64,000 bases of DNA from Polaromonas sp. 39-63-25 (GCF_002278925.1 NZ_NCJH01000010.1:57232-121231); one strand, 5' to 3'. Positions 1-8,260 are shown, counted from the first letter of the stretch. The notes: generated by a model from the letters alone, not told the origin. Numbers and translations: made by a program.

Positions 1-376
1 GGTTAACTAGGCCAGCAGTAGGCAAGCCAGTGGCGTTTGTAAGTACCAAAGAGGTAGGCGTTCCAAGCAAGGCCACGCCCTGCGCCCCTGTTGTTGGATC
101 AATGACGGCGATGACGTGTGTGTCAGAGATAATCACAGGCGTGACAGCCACATCAAAGTCGATTTCACTCAATGCGCTCGCAGTTAGCAAAATGACCGTT
201 CCGTCAGTGTATGGGCCATACGTCCCGCCTGTTGCAGCCGTAGCAATCACACCAATACCAGCCCCCGCCGTAATCGACGCGCTGTAAGTCCCCGATACCG
301 CAACCACCGCGACACTTTGGCCTGGTGGAACATTAATCACAATGCTTAGCCCGTTGCGTATTGTTTGTGTCGTCAT
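1..376 (-). CDS. Phage virion protein, 5' part only
   Basis: Reading leftward from ATG at 376, the frame stays open to the window edge, giving about 125 residues that begin MTTQTIRNGLSIVI. It is rich in Gly, Ala, Thr and Val, without Cys, and ends in LTNATGLPTAGLV. NATGLP repeats of this type are common in phage fibres and other virion proteins. A ribosome site (AAGGGC) sits 5 nt before the start. It follows the portal-operon proteins in the same direction, so a structural role is likely. Whether it is a fibre, decoration or tail protein cannot be decided from the fragment. Confidence 0.7.
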   Translation of the reverse strand, partial: MTTQTIRNGLSIVINVPPGQSVAVVAVSGTYSASITAGAGIGVIATAATGGTYGPYTDGTVILLTASALSEIDFDVAVTPVIISDTHVIAVIDPTTGAQGVALLGTPTSLVLTNATGLPTAGLVN

Positions 377-412
377 GTCTTGCCCTTAAAAATGTTCATG
401 TAAGTCCTGCCG

Positions 413-712
413 TTAGCCCCACGCCCTACGCAGCATCCTGCGGCCGCGCGATTCGTCGCGCTCTGCATCGAGGTCAATCTTGTGCTCAGCAAACTTGCCC
501 GCCTCAATCATTCCGCTCAAGATGCCGTCGAACTTGTCGGCCAGCTTGGCAAGCTGGAGCAGCAGCAACTGGCCCTCCTTGTCGCGCACCGGGCAATCCT
601 TCCACTGCTGCACCACTTGCGCCTTGAGCGAGGTCATGGCGGCTTGATAGGCGGCGTTGTCGAGGACTTGGCGGGCGTTGACGCCCATGCTTGCGGTCTG
701 CTGCTCGGTCAT
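413..712 (-). CDS. Small phage protein in the virion operon (99 aa)
   Basis: A mostly helical, charged protein (MTEQQTASMGVNARQ...) with a Leu-rich segment LLLLQLAKLADKFDGIL and a basic C-terminus. Its ATG overlaps the stop of the preceding gene (ATGA, 709-712), so the two are translationally coupled. Position just after portal and a beta-rich virion protein suggests a head-completion or scaffolding-like role, but no family is recognised. Confidence 0.75.
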   Translation of the reverse strand: MTEQQTASMGVNARQVLDNAAYQAAMTSLKAQVVQQWKDCPVRDKEGQLLLLQLAKLADKFDGILSGMIEAGKFAEHKIDLDAERDESRGRRMLRRAWG

Positions 713-1047
713 GAGCGTTTGTACTCCGCCACTGCCGAGAATGTGAACGATGGGGTTGTGCCGCTGATGGCGTAGGACAGCCGCCCATAACCGCCGATGG
801 TGCTGGGCACTTTGATCAGTTGTTTGCCAACAGCAGTAATCGCAGCGCCTGCCGTGTTGTCAAAGAATGTCACGCCGTCCGGGCTGGATTGGTAGGTGAC
901 GGTCATCGATGGCGATGTGCCTGATGTCGCTGTCACATCCAGGTACACAGACAATTCCTGATACTCTGACGGCACCGCGTCAAGGTCAACGGTGCCAGAT
1001 GTGGTGCGCGCTGCGCTGGCAAGTGCTGTGAAAGTCCTGATGGTCAT
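709..1047 (-). CDS. Phage virion protein, beta-rich (112 aa)
   Basis: Ser/Thr/Val-rich protein without Cys (MTIRTFTALASAARTTSG...). Alternating hydrophobic and polar residues suggest a beta-sandwich, as in head-decoration or tail proteins (segments YLDVTATSG and SMTVTYQSSPDG). It overlaps the portal stop by ATGA (1044-1047). The virion role is inferred from composition and operon position. Confidence 0.75.
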   Translation of the reverse strand: MTIRTFTALASAARTTSGTVDLDAVPSEYQELSVYLDVTATSGTSPSMTVTYQSSPDGVTFFDNTAGAAITAVGKQLIKVPSTIGGYGRLSYAISGTTPSFTFSAVAEYKRS

Positions 1048-3221
1048 GCTTGTGGCTCCTGTTGTGCCCTGGCTTGTTGCCGGCCTTGTTGGTTAATCAT
1101 GGCGACCTGAATCCGTGTTTCGTTGTCGCGGTCGGTCTTGTAGCGGTCCAGCTCGATCTGCGCCCGGTCCAGTTGGGCCTGATACTGGGCTTTTGCCAGT
1201 TCCCGCTGCGCGTCGCGTTCGTCGTTTTGCTGCTGCAGCATCAGCGTGTTGGCCTGCTCTCGCGCCTTGGCTTGCGCTTCAAAGCTGATGCGCTGCGTTT
1301 CCTGCTGGCTGGTGGCCTGGAACTTCTGCGCGTCGGCCTGCAGTTCCATCTGCTTGAGTTGGATAGCAGGATCAGGCGGCGGCTGTTGCGGCTCGGGCTG
1401 CTTGTCGCCCGGATCTTGCCAGAAGTCGCCAACATTCTTGAAGCCAGCGTGCTCCACCAGCTTAGCCTGTGCGTTATAGATGCCTTTAGGCGTCACCAGC
1501 AGTTTGCCAAACGGCGACATGGCGATCCCTGCCTGCGATTGGGCAATAGCCTGCAAAACTATCGTTTGCTGCTCCTTGTCGCCCGTGCCAAGGCCAACAT
1601 TGGCGGTCATGTCGTAGCTGTCGCGCCATTCGTTCGGGTCCATCTGCACAAACTTGTTGCGCAGGCGGAATGACAGTTTTTCCATGTCTCCTTCGGTCAG
1701 CAGCTTCAGGATGCCCTGGAATGTAGGCTTCAGCAGCACTTCGGCGAACACGCGGGCGATCAGCTTGATGCGCTTCTGTGCGGCGTTCATGACGCGGGTT
1801 TCGTAGTTGCCGCCACGGTTCAAGGCATTTGCGTCCACACCTTGCGACTGGCCTGAAACGCCCGTGCGCTTGGCGAGCATGGCGTCTTTGTATTCCAGCA
1901 TCGGGAACATTTGCCCACCCACCCACGGGGTAATCATCTCAGCGGTCGCATCAACCCGGCTCTGTCGCACCAGACCACCGGCACGCGAGTCCAACAGGTC
2001 GTCAATGTTGGCGTATGGCGAGCCGTTGCTATCCGTCAGTACTTTGGTGCGCGGGTTCAACGCCAAGCGGCCCGAATCGACCATTTGGCGCGTCAGTTCG
2101 GTACTCAGAATCTGCAGGTCGCTCACCACTTCCTGCATGCTCATGCCGTCCCAGCGGTGCGGGTTCAGAATCGGCGATGCGGTGGCGATCGGTACGTGGC
2201 TAGCTTCCTCGTTTTTGAGTATCTTGTCTTTCAGGCGGTAGATGCAGCGCCGCTCTGCGATGCCGTCGCCGTCGAAGTCCACCAACACGAATTCAATCCG
2301 CAGAAAGCCCTGTGTCTGGCTGTCATCCTCGTTGGAGGCTGTCCGGTTGTCGGAGAAGGCATCGCCGTTCGTGCCGGCGCGGTTCATGCGGTAGGAGCCG
2401 TCCGCGCTCTTGCCTGCGTCGTCCGACGAATCAAGGTCCTCAACCGTCACATCGGTGTAACCCATCTCATGAATGTCAGACAGCGTCACCGGCATGTTGC
2501 GGCAGACATAAGGGCAATCTGCCAGCAGCGGACTAGTCCAATCGCGCTTAATGAGCAAGTCCTCGGGCGGGAAAACATCGACCTTGATGGTGGTTTTTTG
2601 CTCGATCTTGCTGATGCGGGCGTTGTACATCTGCGGGCCAAGCATCGGCTGACCCATCATGTCCAGCATCGGCTGACCATCAGGCCCCTGCATCGGCTGC
2701 GGCTCGATAGGCGTAGCCGACTCAATCTCCGCGTCTTTGCCGGCCTCTTGCATCAGCATTGCCAGCATTTCAGCGGTGGCGCCCTGCACTGGCGTAACGC
2801 TCTTGGTGCGCTTGGTTTCCTTGCGCCACATCACAGCGCAGTTCTTCACCATCAGAGCGTCTTTAAACGCGGTGTACAGGTTCAGGAATCCGTTGTTCTG
2901 CTTGTAAAACACGTAATTGCAAGCATCCGTGGCCTGCTCAGCGCCATTCACATCTTCTTCGCTGGATGGCTCAAAGCTCACCGCCTGGTCGCTGCTGGTG
3001 AAAATATCCAGCAGGTCTGGCAAGATCCACTCGATAGTGTCCTGCACTTCGCTAGTGACGATGCCCGACAGCCCTTCTTCCTCGTTGCCGTAGGGCTGGC
3101 GGTAGTAGTCCTTCATGCCGCGCTCGCGCTCGGATGCCAACTCACCCCAGGTAAACGCGGACGAGTCTTGCTCTAGCGCTTGCAGGTGCGAAAGTAGCGA
3201 GATTTCGTCCATTTTTGCCAT
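1044..3221 (-). CDS. Phage portal protein (podovirus type)
   Basis: Portal subunit (725 aa), which would form the dodecameric ring at the capsid vertex where terminase docks and DNA enters. Its length and lack of a following ClpP-type protease fit P22/BPP-1-like podovirus portals. N-terminal features include YYRQPYGNEEEGLSG and DTIEWILPDLLDIF. The last ~110 residues are a Gln/Arg/Ala-rich helical barrel-like region. The start chosen is ATG at 3221: AGAAGG lies 8 nt upstream, and the terminase gene ends at 3247. A longer reading to 3380 would run into the terminase gene. Its stop overlaps the next start (ATGA). Confidence 0.9.
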   Translation of the reverse strand: MAKMDEISLLSHLQALEQDSSAFTWGELASERERGMKDYYRQPYGNEEEGLSGIVTSEVQDTIEWILPDLLDIFTSSDQAVSFEPSSEEDVNGAEQATDACNYVFYKQNNGFLNLYTAFKDALMVKNCAVMWRKETKRTKSVTPVQGATAEMLAMLMQEAGKDAEIESATPIEPQPMQGPDGQPMLDMMGQPMLGPQMYNARISKIEQKTTIKVDVFPPEDLLIKRDWTSPLLADCPYVCRNMPVTLSDIHEMGYTDVTVEDLDSSDDAGKSADGSYRMNRAGTNGDAFSDNRTASNEDDSQTQGFLRIEFVLVDFDGDGIAERRCIYRLKDKILKNEEASHVPIATASPILNPHRWDGMSMQEVVSDLQILSTELTRQMVDSGRLALNPRTKVLTDSNGSPYANIDDLLDSRAGGLVRQSRVDATAEMITPWVGGQMFPMLEYKDAMLAKRTGVSGQSQGVDANALNRGGNYETRVMNAAQKRIKLIARVFAEVLLKPTFQGILKLLTEGDMEKLSFRLRNKFVQMDPNEWRDSYDMTANVGLGTGDKEQQTIVLQAIAQSQAGIAMSPFGKLLVTPKGIYNAQAKLVEHAGFKNVGDFWQDPGDKQPEPQQPPPDPAIQLKQMELQADAQKFQATSQQETQRISFEAQAKAREQANTLMLQQQNDERDAQRELAKAQYQAQLDRAQIELDRYKTDRDNETRIQVAMINQQGRQQARAQQEPQA

Positions 3222-3246
3222 TACGCGGCCTTCTGCTTGAGTTGTT

Positions 3247-4557
3247 TCATAGATATTTCCGCTTGTATTCGATGGGTTTTTGCGCGTTCGGGTTGGGTAT
3301 TTCGTACACCGTTGCACCAAGCCCGAAGGCATCCGATGAATGGGATGCCCAATCGTGATCAGGCCCCAAACCAATGCCACGCTCTAAATCTCGTTTTTCG
3401 TGATACCAGCCCAACGCATCGCGCCCGGCTTGTGTTGTCTCTTCGTTGAACCACATCATGGGGAACACTCGCCGGACCGCTTCGATCCTCTGGCTGGCCG
3501 CGCCTTTACCTTGGTTTTCTACCACCTCAACCGCGTAGCCGGCGTCTTCAAACGCTTTACGGTAGGACGTGTCGTAAACCTTCTCCTGCGTGTCGCCATC
3601 GTGTGGCAGCCAGATCGTCACCAATCCAGGGATATAGCCCTTGCTGCGCAGCCAGATCAGGTGCGCACTAATGGGTTGCCCTTGCACCTCATAATGGTCC
3701 AACACGCGGATTTCACGGGCCACGAACTGCTCAATCCAGATAACGAAGTTGTCAGACTTGGCGCCTGTGCCGCCTATGTCCACAAAGGCTTTCAACGTCA
3801 GCAAAGGGTCGGCTGAGATGCGGGTTATTCGCCCCTGCGCCTTGGCATCTGTGATCTGCTTGGCGAAGTAAGCGCCCTCAACGACTGAAACGTGTTCGCC
3901 TTCCCAGATGTGCCCATACTGATCGGGGCGCTCTTCCTTGTCGCGCAGACGTTCGCGCTCTAGCTTGGCGGGAAACTTGGGGTTGTCGCGCCAATTCAGC
4001 TCGACGATCTTGATTAACGGGTCGTTGGTGCCAAGAAACCGCTTTTCAACCGCCGAAGTCTTGCGCTTGGGGTTCCACGTCACCCACAGCTCAGCGTTCC
4101 AGTCTGAGCCTTCTTCGCGCAGAGTCGGGATCAGCGTTGACCAGGCCGTATCGGTGACCGGCTCAGCCTCATCGACCCAGCAAATCAGAATCCGGCCCTT
4201 GGACTTGATGCTTGCGATGTTGCGATCAAGGCCAGCGAAGGCGAAGGAAATCCGCCCGTCGCGGCTTTTTATGTACGTGTCGCCGATTTCGTAATACGCG
4301 GCAAGGAACGGCTCGTCTTCAATTGCCCGCTTGCACTCTTCCAGTGAGGAATCAGCCAGCGAGTTCATGAACTGCCGGCCACACAGCAAGATTCCGCTTG
4401 TGCCCGCCATCCCGTGCCGGTAGCCCTCGACGGCGATCATCTTGGCGAAGCTGCGGGTTTTGGCTGAGCCGCGCCCTCCCTTTGCACCCCTTACGTCAGC
4501 CCTGCCTGCAAATACAGGAATGAGCTTCTTAGGGAGCTTAATTTTGGCTGTCGTCAA
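3247..4557 (-). CDS. Phage terminase large subunit
   Basis: DNA-packaging motor ATPase and nuclease (436 aa), PBSX/Terminase_3-like. From the proposed start, Walker A GGRGSAKT lies at residues 27-34 and Walker B ILICWVDE ends at D129-E130. The C-terminal nuclease half has the acidic motifs KAFVDIGGTG and SSDAFGLG. No ATG fits; TTG at 4557 is preferred because it overlaps the small-terminase stop by 20 bp and gives the usual family length. GTG and another TTG lie a few codons upstream, so the exact start is uncertain. Confidence 0.92.
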   Translation of the reverse strand: MTTAKIKLPKKLIPVFAGRADVRGAKGGRGSAKTRSFAKMIAVEGYRHGMAGTSGILLCGRQFMNSLADSSLEECKRAIEDEPFLAAYYEIGDTYIKSRDGRISFAFAGLDRNIASIKSKGRILICWVDEAEPVTDTAWSTLIPTLREEGSDWNAELWVTWNPKRKTSAVEKRFLGTNDPLIKIVELNWRDNPKFPAKLERERLRDKEERPDQYGHIWEGEHVSVVEGAYFAKQITDAKAQGRITRISADPLLTLKAFVDIGGTGAKSDNFVIWIEQFVAREIRVLDHYEVQGQPISAHLIWLRSKGYIPGLVTIWLPHDGDTQEKVYDTSYRKAFEDAGYAVEVVENQGKGAASQRIEAVRRVFPMMWFNEETTQAGRDALGWYHEKRDLERGIGLGPDHDWASHSSDAFGLGATVYEIPNPNAQKPIEYKRKYL

Positions 4558-4984
4558 GCGCCACCAACTCAACACGGCTAACAACCGCGATCGGCGGCAG
4601 ATCATCCGCGCCACCCAGCGCCAGCTTGTCGCCGTACACCTTAGGCCGCAGCTTGCCAGCCATCCATTTGCGCGAGTCAACCCGCAGCCTGGACCGGGCA
4701 ATCACGTCCTGATCCGTCCTGACATTGCCTTGTTCGTCGGTGTACGTGTCATTTAAGCCGTTGTCCGCGATCTCCAGAATCTCGTCAAACAGCGTATCGG
4801 CCTGCACTTCCCTCGCGCGCGCGTATTGTTCCGCAAACTCTTTGTGCAGCGACAACCACTGAAACACCGACGAAATGGCTGGCATATCGTCATCAGCGCA
4901 AATCTTCCTCAAGCTCTCACCGTTGGCGAGGCGCTCGCAGATAGCGCCAACAATCTCTTGGCTGTAGTTGCTTGGTCGTCCCAT
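4538..4984 (-). CDS. Phage terminase small subunit
   Basis: DNA-recognition subunit of the packaging enzyme (148 aa). The N-terminus has a helix-turn-helix of the type common in small terminases (ICERLANGESLRKICADDDMP followed by VFQWL). A helical oligomerisation region follows, then a basic segment (RVDSRKWMAGKLRPKVYGDK). It lies directly before the large subunit and overlaps it, which is the standard order. Confidence 0.88.
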   Translation of the reverse strand: MGRPSNYSQEIVGAICERLANGESLRKICADDDMPAISSVFQWLSLHKEFAEQYARAREVQADTLFDEILEIADNGLNDTYTDEQGNVRTDQDVIARSRLRVDSRKWMAGKLRPKVYGDKLALGGADDLPPIAVVSRVELVALDDSQN

Positions 4985-5029
4985 GATGTTCTCCCGAGTG
5001 CCTTTCGACTTGCTCGGCCCTTATGTTTC

Positions 5030-5503
5030 CTAGTCTGACTTCCAACTTCTGCCGCCTATCAACGCCTGAATCGTGCTTTCTGCCACTCCATGCATCTGAG
5101 CTAACACCCGCTGACTAATGCCGCCTGCGCTGTAGTCCTGCCGTATTTGCTGAACACGCTCGCAATCAAGCCTTGCTGATGAATTGAGAACACCCGCTCG
5201 GAATGGCCTTGAAAGCCCACGATCTATCGCGTCATTGATGTTTTGCTTAACCGTCCCAACTGATAAATGAGCCGGGTTAATGCACGCTTTGTTGTCGCAC
5301 TCATGCATAACAACCAAACCAGCGGGAATCGGGCCTTTGTGCCGCTCAAAGGAAACGCGGTGGACCCGAAGCAATCGCTTCGATGCGCCGCCCTCCCTGA
5401 TTCGCCCATACCCATTGCGGTATTTGTCGCCAGTCCAGTTCCAGCAGCCAGAAGACTCATCCACCTTGTATTTACTCAACAACCTAACAAGAATGCTTTT
5501 CAT
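5030..5503 (-). CDS. HNH homing-type endonuclease
   Basis: Protein of 157 aa with an HNH_3-type core: GCWNWTG, RVHRVSFERHKGPIP, VMHECDNKACINPAHL (conserved His, Cys and Asn/His residues). A C-terminal helix-turn-helix follows (ISQRVLAQMHGVAESTIQALI), a typical DNA-binding tail of free-standing phage homing nucleases. A ribosome site (AAGGG) precedes the ATG at 5503. It is the first gene after the late leader and sits just upstream of terminase. It is related in layout to the HNH protein at 20629-21192. Confidence 0.88.
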   Translation of the reverse strand: MKSILVRLLSKYKVDESSGCWNWTGDKYRNGYGRIREGGASKRLLRVHRVSFERHKGPIPAGLVVMHECDNKACINPAHLSVGTVKQNINDAIDRGLSRPFRAGVLNSSARLDCERVQQIRQDYSAGGISQRVLAQMHGVAESTIQALIGGRSWKSD

Positions 5504-5952
5504 GGTGATCGCCCTTCACCGCCATTAGGAGCAAATACCAGCAGAGTGGCGTTCTCTGTTTTCACCCGGCCAGGCTAGGTATTGCTTGAAATCTCAGGGT
5601 TGGTGACCCTGTGTTGTGTTGTGGCCGCGCATTACGTCTTGACAGCGAAGCTGCTGCGCGCCTGCGGTGTTACGTGCCCTGCAAGCCCGGGGCACTAGCT
5701 ATGCGGAGCCTGCCTTGGGCAGCCAGCTATGGGCTTAGCTGGTGTTGTGAAACAGCGGGGCCACGTCCGTTATCGAGTAGCAACCTGTGCTTCGTGAGCG
5801 GTGGCGCGATAGTTACGGTGAAGACGTGGCCCGCATGGGGTTGCGCTTGTGGGCACGGAAACAGAAAAGCCGCCTGATATTGCTATCGGCGGCTTGGAAT
5901 TTGTCCCGCTTTGCTTGCGGGGTGACAGGTATTCACCATATCACTTATCGAC
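5504..5952 (-). other. Long untranslated leader of the late operon
   Basis: No convincing gene on either strand. On the minus strand it is the transcribed leader between the late promoter and the first late gene. It holds a hairpin (CCCGC/GCGGG, about 5907-5926), a rho-independent terminator (separate entry) and a small perfect hairpin CAGGGT-N5-ACCCTG near 5595-5611. Plus-strand open frames here lack ribosome sites and look like chance. Confidence 0.55.
5858..5895 (-). terminator. Leader terminator (tR'-like)
   Basis: On the minus strand, AAGCCGCC - 13-nt loop - GGCGGCTT is followed by TTTTCTGTTT. It lies about 50-85 nt downstream of the late promoter, before any gene, as expected for a terminator that an antiterminator must overcome. 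Confidence 0.75.
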
Positions 5953-5981
5953 AGAATATTGTAATTTCCGGGCGCTGTCAA
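5953..5981 (-). promoter_or_regulatory. Late promoter (PR'-like)
   Basis: Minus-strand TTGACA (5976-5981), a 17-nt spacer and TATTCT (5953-5958). It overlaps the last codons of the candidate antiterminator gene and points at the terminase/portal operon. The -35 is a perfect consensus and the -10 matches 4 of 6. Confidence 0.7.
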
Positions 5982-6406
5982 GCATATTTCCTGATATTTT
6001 CACGATTTTTAGACTTTCTTTCTTCCAAAACCCGGAAAAGCTCGCTTTCCATCCACACATGCGCCCGAACAAGGCGGTTATAGAAGGTTTTATCTGGCGA
6101 AAACGGGTAGCCCTCACCCATCAGGGCCATGATGGTCCACGGCATGTAGTGCATCTTGATTGCGGCGGCTAATTGCAGATCGGCTTCGCACAGGCTGGCA
6201 AAGGCTGCGTCCGTGTCGCTGTGGTCCTCTGCGGCGTAGCCCGTGGGGTCGATTGAGCTGGCCGGCGATTGAATGTAGGCAAAGTCCAGGCTTTTGCGCG
6301 GGTAGCCCAGCCCGCCGCTTACAGACTTCATCTGGTGGATTACCCAGCGGTCAAGCAGGGCGCAAAGGTCGGTGTGTGATTCAAGGATTTTTAGTCTGCG
6401 TGCCAT
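5978..6406 (-). CDS. Candidate late-gene antiterminator (Q-like)
   Basis: A 142-aa, largely helical protein. Its second half (LAAAIKMHYMPWTIMALMGEGYPFSPDKTFYNRLVRAHVWME, read in parts) resembles the sigma-region-4-like helices of ArpU/RinA and phage antitermination proteins. I cannot assign a family firmly. The main evidence is position: last gene of the leftward early operon, with a strong promoter at its 3' end and a terminator in the following leader, as for lambda Q. The start has AAAAGGA upstream. Confidence 0.6.
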   Translation of the reverse strand: MARRLKILESHTDLCALLDRWVIHQMKSVSGGLGYPRKSLDFAYIQSPASSIDPTGYAAEDHSDTDAAFASLCEADLQLAAAIKMHYMPWTIMALMGEGYPFSPDKTFYNRLVRAHVWMESELFRVLEERKSKNRENIRKYA

Positions 6407-6418
6407 GTTTCCGTCCTT

Positions 6419-6613
6419 TTAGTTGTTAACCGATTCCGCAGCCTTGATTGCCGCCTGCCTGCGGGCGAAGTACTGAATCACACCCAGCGTCACCCCGAAC
6501 CTCTGTGCTATCTCGCGCTGGCTGACCTTTTGGGCCATCAGCACCAGAACGCGCCTTTCGTCTAGCTGGGTGCGGGGCTTTCCTGCCCCTGCTCGTTTGC
6601 CGCCGTGGTTCAT
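6419..6613 (-). CDS. Small HTH phage protein (64 aa)
   Basis: A basic N-terminus (MNHGGKRAGAGKPRT) is followed by a helix-turn-helix (VSQREIAQRFGVTLGVIQYF). Its start overlaps the upstream stop (ATGA, 6610-6613). It is probably a small DNA-binding regulator; the target is unknown. Confidence 0.7.
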   Translation of the reverse strand: MNHGGKRAGAGKPRTQLDERRVLVLMAQKVSQREIAQRFGVTLGVIQYFARRQAAIKAAESVNN

Positions 6614-6786
6614 TGGCTGCGCCCCGGGCGGGTGTAGGCGGGAATGCCGGCCTTCCTGCCAATCATGGTGATGGACGGCTTGGTCAGTCCGTATTCCTCT
6701 GCCAGCATGTAGCGCTTTTCGCCTTGCTGGATTCGGGCTACTATTTCGGCGTTTCGGGCCGGGATCGGGGTGTAGTCTTTGTTCAT
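6610..6786 (-). CDS. Small HTH phage protein (58 aa)
   Basis: Begins MNKDYTPIPARNAEIVARI and contains a helix-turn-helix-like segment (YMLAEEYGLTKPSITMIGRKAG). It starts at ATG 6786, which overlaps the upstream stop (ATGA). It is similar in size and layout to the next gene, so the two may be an old duplication of a small DNA-binding protein. Confidence 0.65.
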   Translation of the reverse strand: MNKDYTPIPARNAEIVARIQQGEKRYMLAEEYGLTKPSITMIGRKAGIPAYTRPGRSQ

Positions 6787-6935
6787 TTGTCCCGTGGCGC
6801 TGCCAGCCACTTAGTCCAAGCCATCGCGGTTTTCTGGTTGAAAAACCTCACGTAATCGCCGGCCAAACTCATGCCTTTTTTCTGCGCATGGTCTGTGAAC
6901 TTCATCAGCTCGGCTCTTATTGCTGCTTTGTCCAT
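6783..6935 (-). CDS. Small phage protein (50 aa)
   Basis: Starts MDKAAIRAELMKFTDHAQ, with AAAGGA well placed before ATG 6935. It is helical, with a Trp-rich end (TAMAWTKWLAAP), and its stop overlaps the next start. Function unknown. Confidence 0.65.
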   Translation of the reverse strand: MDKAAIRAELMKFTDHAQKKGMSLAGDYVRFFNQKTAMAWTKWLAAPRDK

Positions 6936-6987
6936 GTCTATTCCTTTCGGTTGTTGCGCCCGGTGCCGGGGCCGCTCGGCATCAAAG

Positions 6988-7440
6988 TTAGGCCCAGCCA
7001 TCAGCAATCATGTCCATCAGCTTGTCGGCTGTCTCGCGGCTCATGGTCGGCAAAATGACTTGCAACACGCCATCAAGCGCGGCGCTGTAAAACACGTCGA
7101 AGTCCTCCTGCCCCATCGCGTCATAGCTGATCGAATGCGGTATCTTTGTGACCTCCCCGGTAGTCGGGTCGATGTGCGGATCGAAGTAGGCGGCGGCCAG
7201 CTTGATCGCCACCAGTGCCTTAGCCTGCGTGTTATAAACCTCGCTGTTTTCCGTCACCAAATGCACAAGCGCCATGAATTTCCGGTGGTGCGGGCCATTG
7301 CGCGGGCTTGACCACTCCATGCGCAACCAGGCTCCGGGTTTCATGGTTTCCAGCTTGCGTTTGAACTTCGCCCACAGCTCCTGATCTGCCGGGGTTGATC
7401 CGCGCAAACCAGCGGGGGACTTGATTAGCATGGCTTTCAT
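6988..7440 (-). CDS. DUF1367 family phage protein
   Basis: A 150-aa protein with the family's hallmark PRN-x3-HRKF-x-AL (residues ~50-62: SPRNGPHHRKFMALV) and the later PHSISYDAMGQEDFDVFYSAALD segment. Such proteins sit near NinB/NinG-type recombination genes in lambdoid phages, as here; the activity is unknown. ATG 7440 overlaps the stop of the preceding 41-aa gene. Confidence 0.8.
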   Translation of the reverse strand: MKAMLIKSPAGLRGSTPADQELWAKFKRKLETMKPGAWLRMEWSSPRNGPHHRKFMALVHLVTENSEVYNTQAKALVAIKLAAAYFDPHIDPTTGEVTKIPHSISYDAMGQEDFDVFYSAALDGVLQVILPTMSRETADKLMDMIADGWA

Positions 7441-7562
7441 GCAGCCCTCGCCAATTCTTCGTTGTGCCACTGGATCAGGAAGGTCTTACGCATCAGACGG
7501 CCCTGCTGTCCAGCTACCCAAATCCTCCAGCGATACCATTTCAGGATGTGGGCGTTATGCAT
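7437..7562 (-). CDS. Small coupled ORF between ninG and DUF1367 gene (41 aa)
   Basis: Begins MHNAHILKWYRWRIW and ends NEELARAA. It is Trp- and Arg-rich. Its ATG (7562) overlaps the ninG stop and its own stop overlaps the ATG of the DUF1367 gene, so it fills the gap exactly in an otherwise gapless operon. That coupling is the main evidence that it is translated. No family recognised. Confidence 0.6.
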   Translation of the reverse strand: MHNAHILKWYRWRIWVAGQQGRLMRKTFLIQWHNEELARAA

Positions 7563-8199
7563 GTGCTTGCCTCGCTTTCAGTTCTTTGGTCTTTGCCGTG
7601 TAGGTCGCCTCAATCGACTTGATTTCGTCCGTCTCGTAGTGCTTTGCCTCATGCGGGCCTTTCAGCCACTCGACAAGCTCAGCGCCTTCCTGCGCAATCA
7701 GGTTTGCTTCAAACGACTGGTTTACCGTGTAGCCCTTGCGGGCGTACTTGCCAGATCCACCGTTACAGGACTTGCATTGCAGCCAGATATTCAGCGGCTC
7801 AAGGGCCAATTCAGGGCGGGCGCCTTTACTCAGGAAGTGCCCGCCGTCCCATAAGCCGCCCGGTTTCCATGAGTCGGTTCCGGTGACTTCCTCCTGTGAC
7901 CGTCCGCAGCTCATGCAGCCCCGGCCCTTTGCCAGTTCTTCCAGGCGGCGAAATTGTTGAATGGCCTTCTTTGCGCGGGCCAGCCAGTAGCCGCGTGGCT
8001 TTAGGATGGACAGCTTTTCCCGTGTCTCGCGCTTTTCCCTGACCAGGCGGGCCTTTTCAGCCTTGATGCGCTGCGCCCTGCCAATCTTCCCAGCGCATAC
8101 AGGGCCGCACACCTTAGCGCGAAGCAATCCGGGCGGGGCAAGGAAGTTGCACTCACAGACCTTGCACACCTTGAGTTTTGGCGGCTTGGTCTGGATCAC
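7555..8199 (-). CDS. ninG: NinG-like recombination protein
   Basis: Protein of 214 aa in the phage lambda NinG (Rap) family, structure-specific nucleases acting on recombination intermediates. An N-terminal zinc ribbon (CKVC...C) is followed by a basic coiled-coil region, then GRGCMSCGRS, a WDGGHFLSKG-type His motif and the HNH-like end LQCKSCNGGSGKYARKG. The start chosen is GTG at 8199, preceded by AGAGGGGG; it overlaps a TGA (GTGA) that ends the upstream interrupted gene. An ATG at 8271 lies inside a promoter of the opposite strand and is unlikely. Confidence 0.85.
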   Translation of the reverse strand: MIQTKPPKLKVCKVCECNFLAPPGLLRAKVCGPVCAGKIGRAQRIKAEKARLVREKRETREKLSILKPRGYWLARAKKAIQQFRRLEELAKGRGCMSCGRSQEEVTGTDSWKPGGLWDGGHFLSKGARPELALEPLNIWLQCKSCNGGSGKYARKGYTVNQSFEANLIAQEGAELVEWLKGPHEAKHYETDEIKSIEATYTAKTKELKARQAHA

Positions 8200-8260
8200 A
8201 GCAACCCCCTCTGCACAGGCAAGCACTCGCGCCGCGCCAAAACCTTCCGACGAACGGTAG

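Noticed and set aside
5611-6172. Overlapping plus-strand frames in the late leader
   Set aside because: No ribosome sites, Cys/Trp-rich random-looking products, and the region reads better as a minus-strand leader with promoter and terminator.
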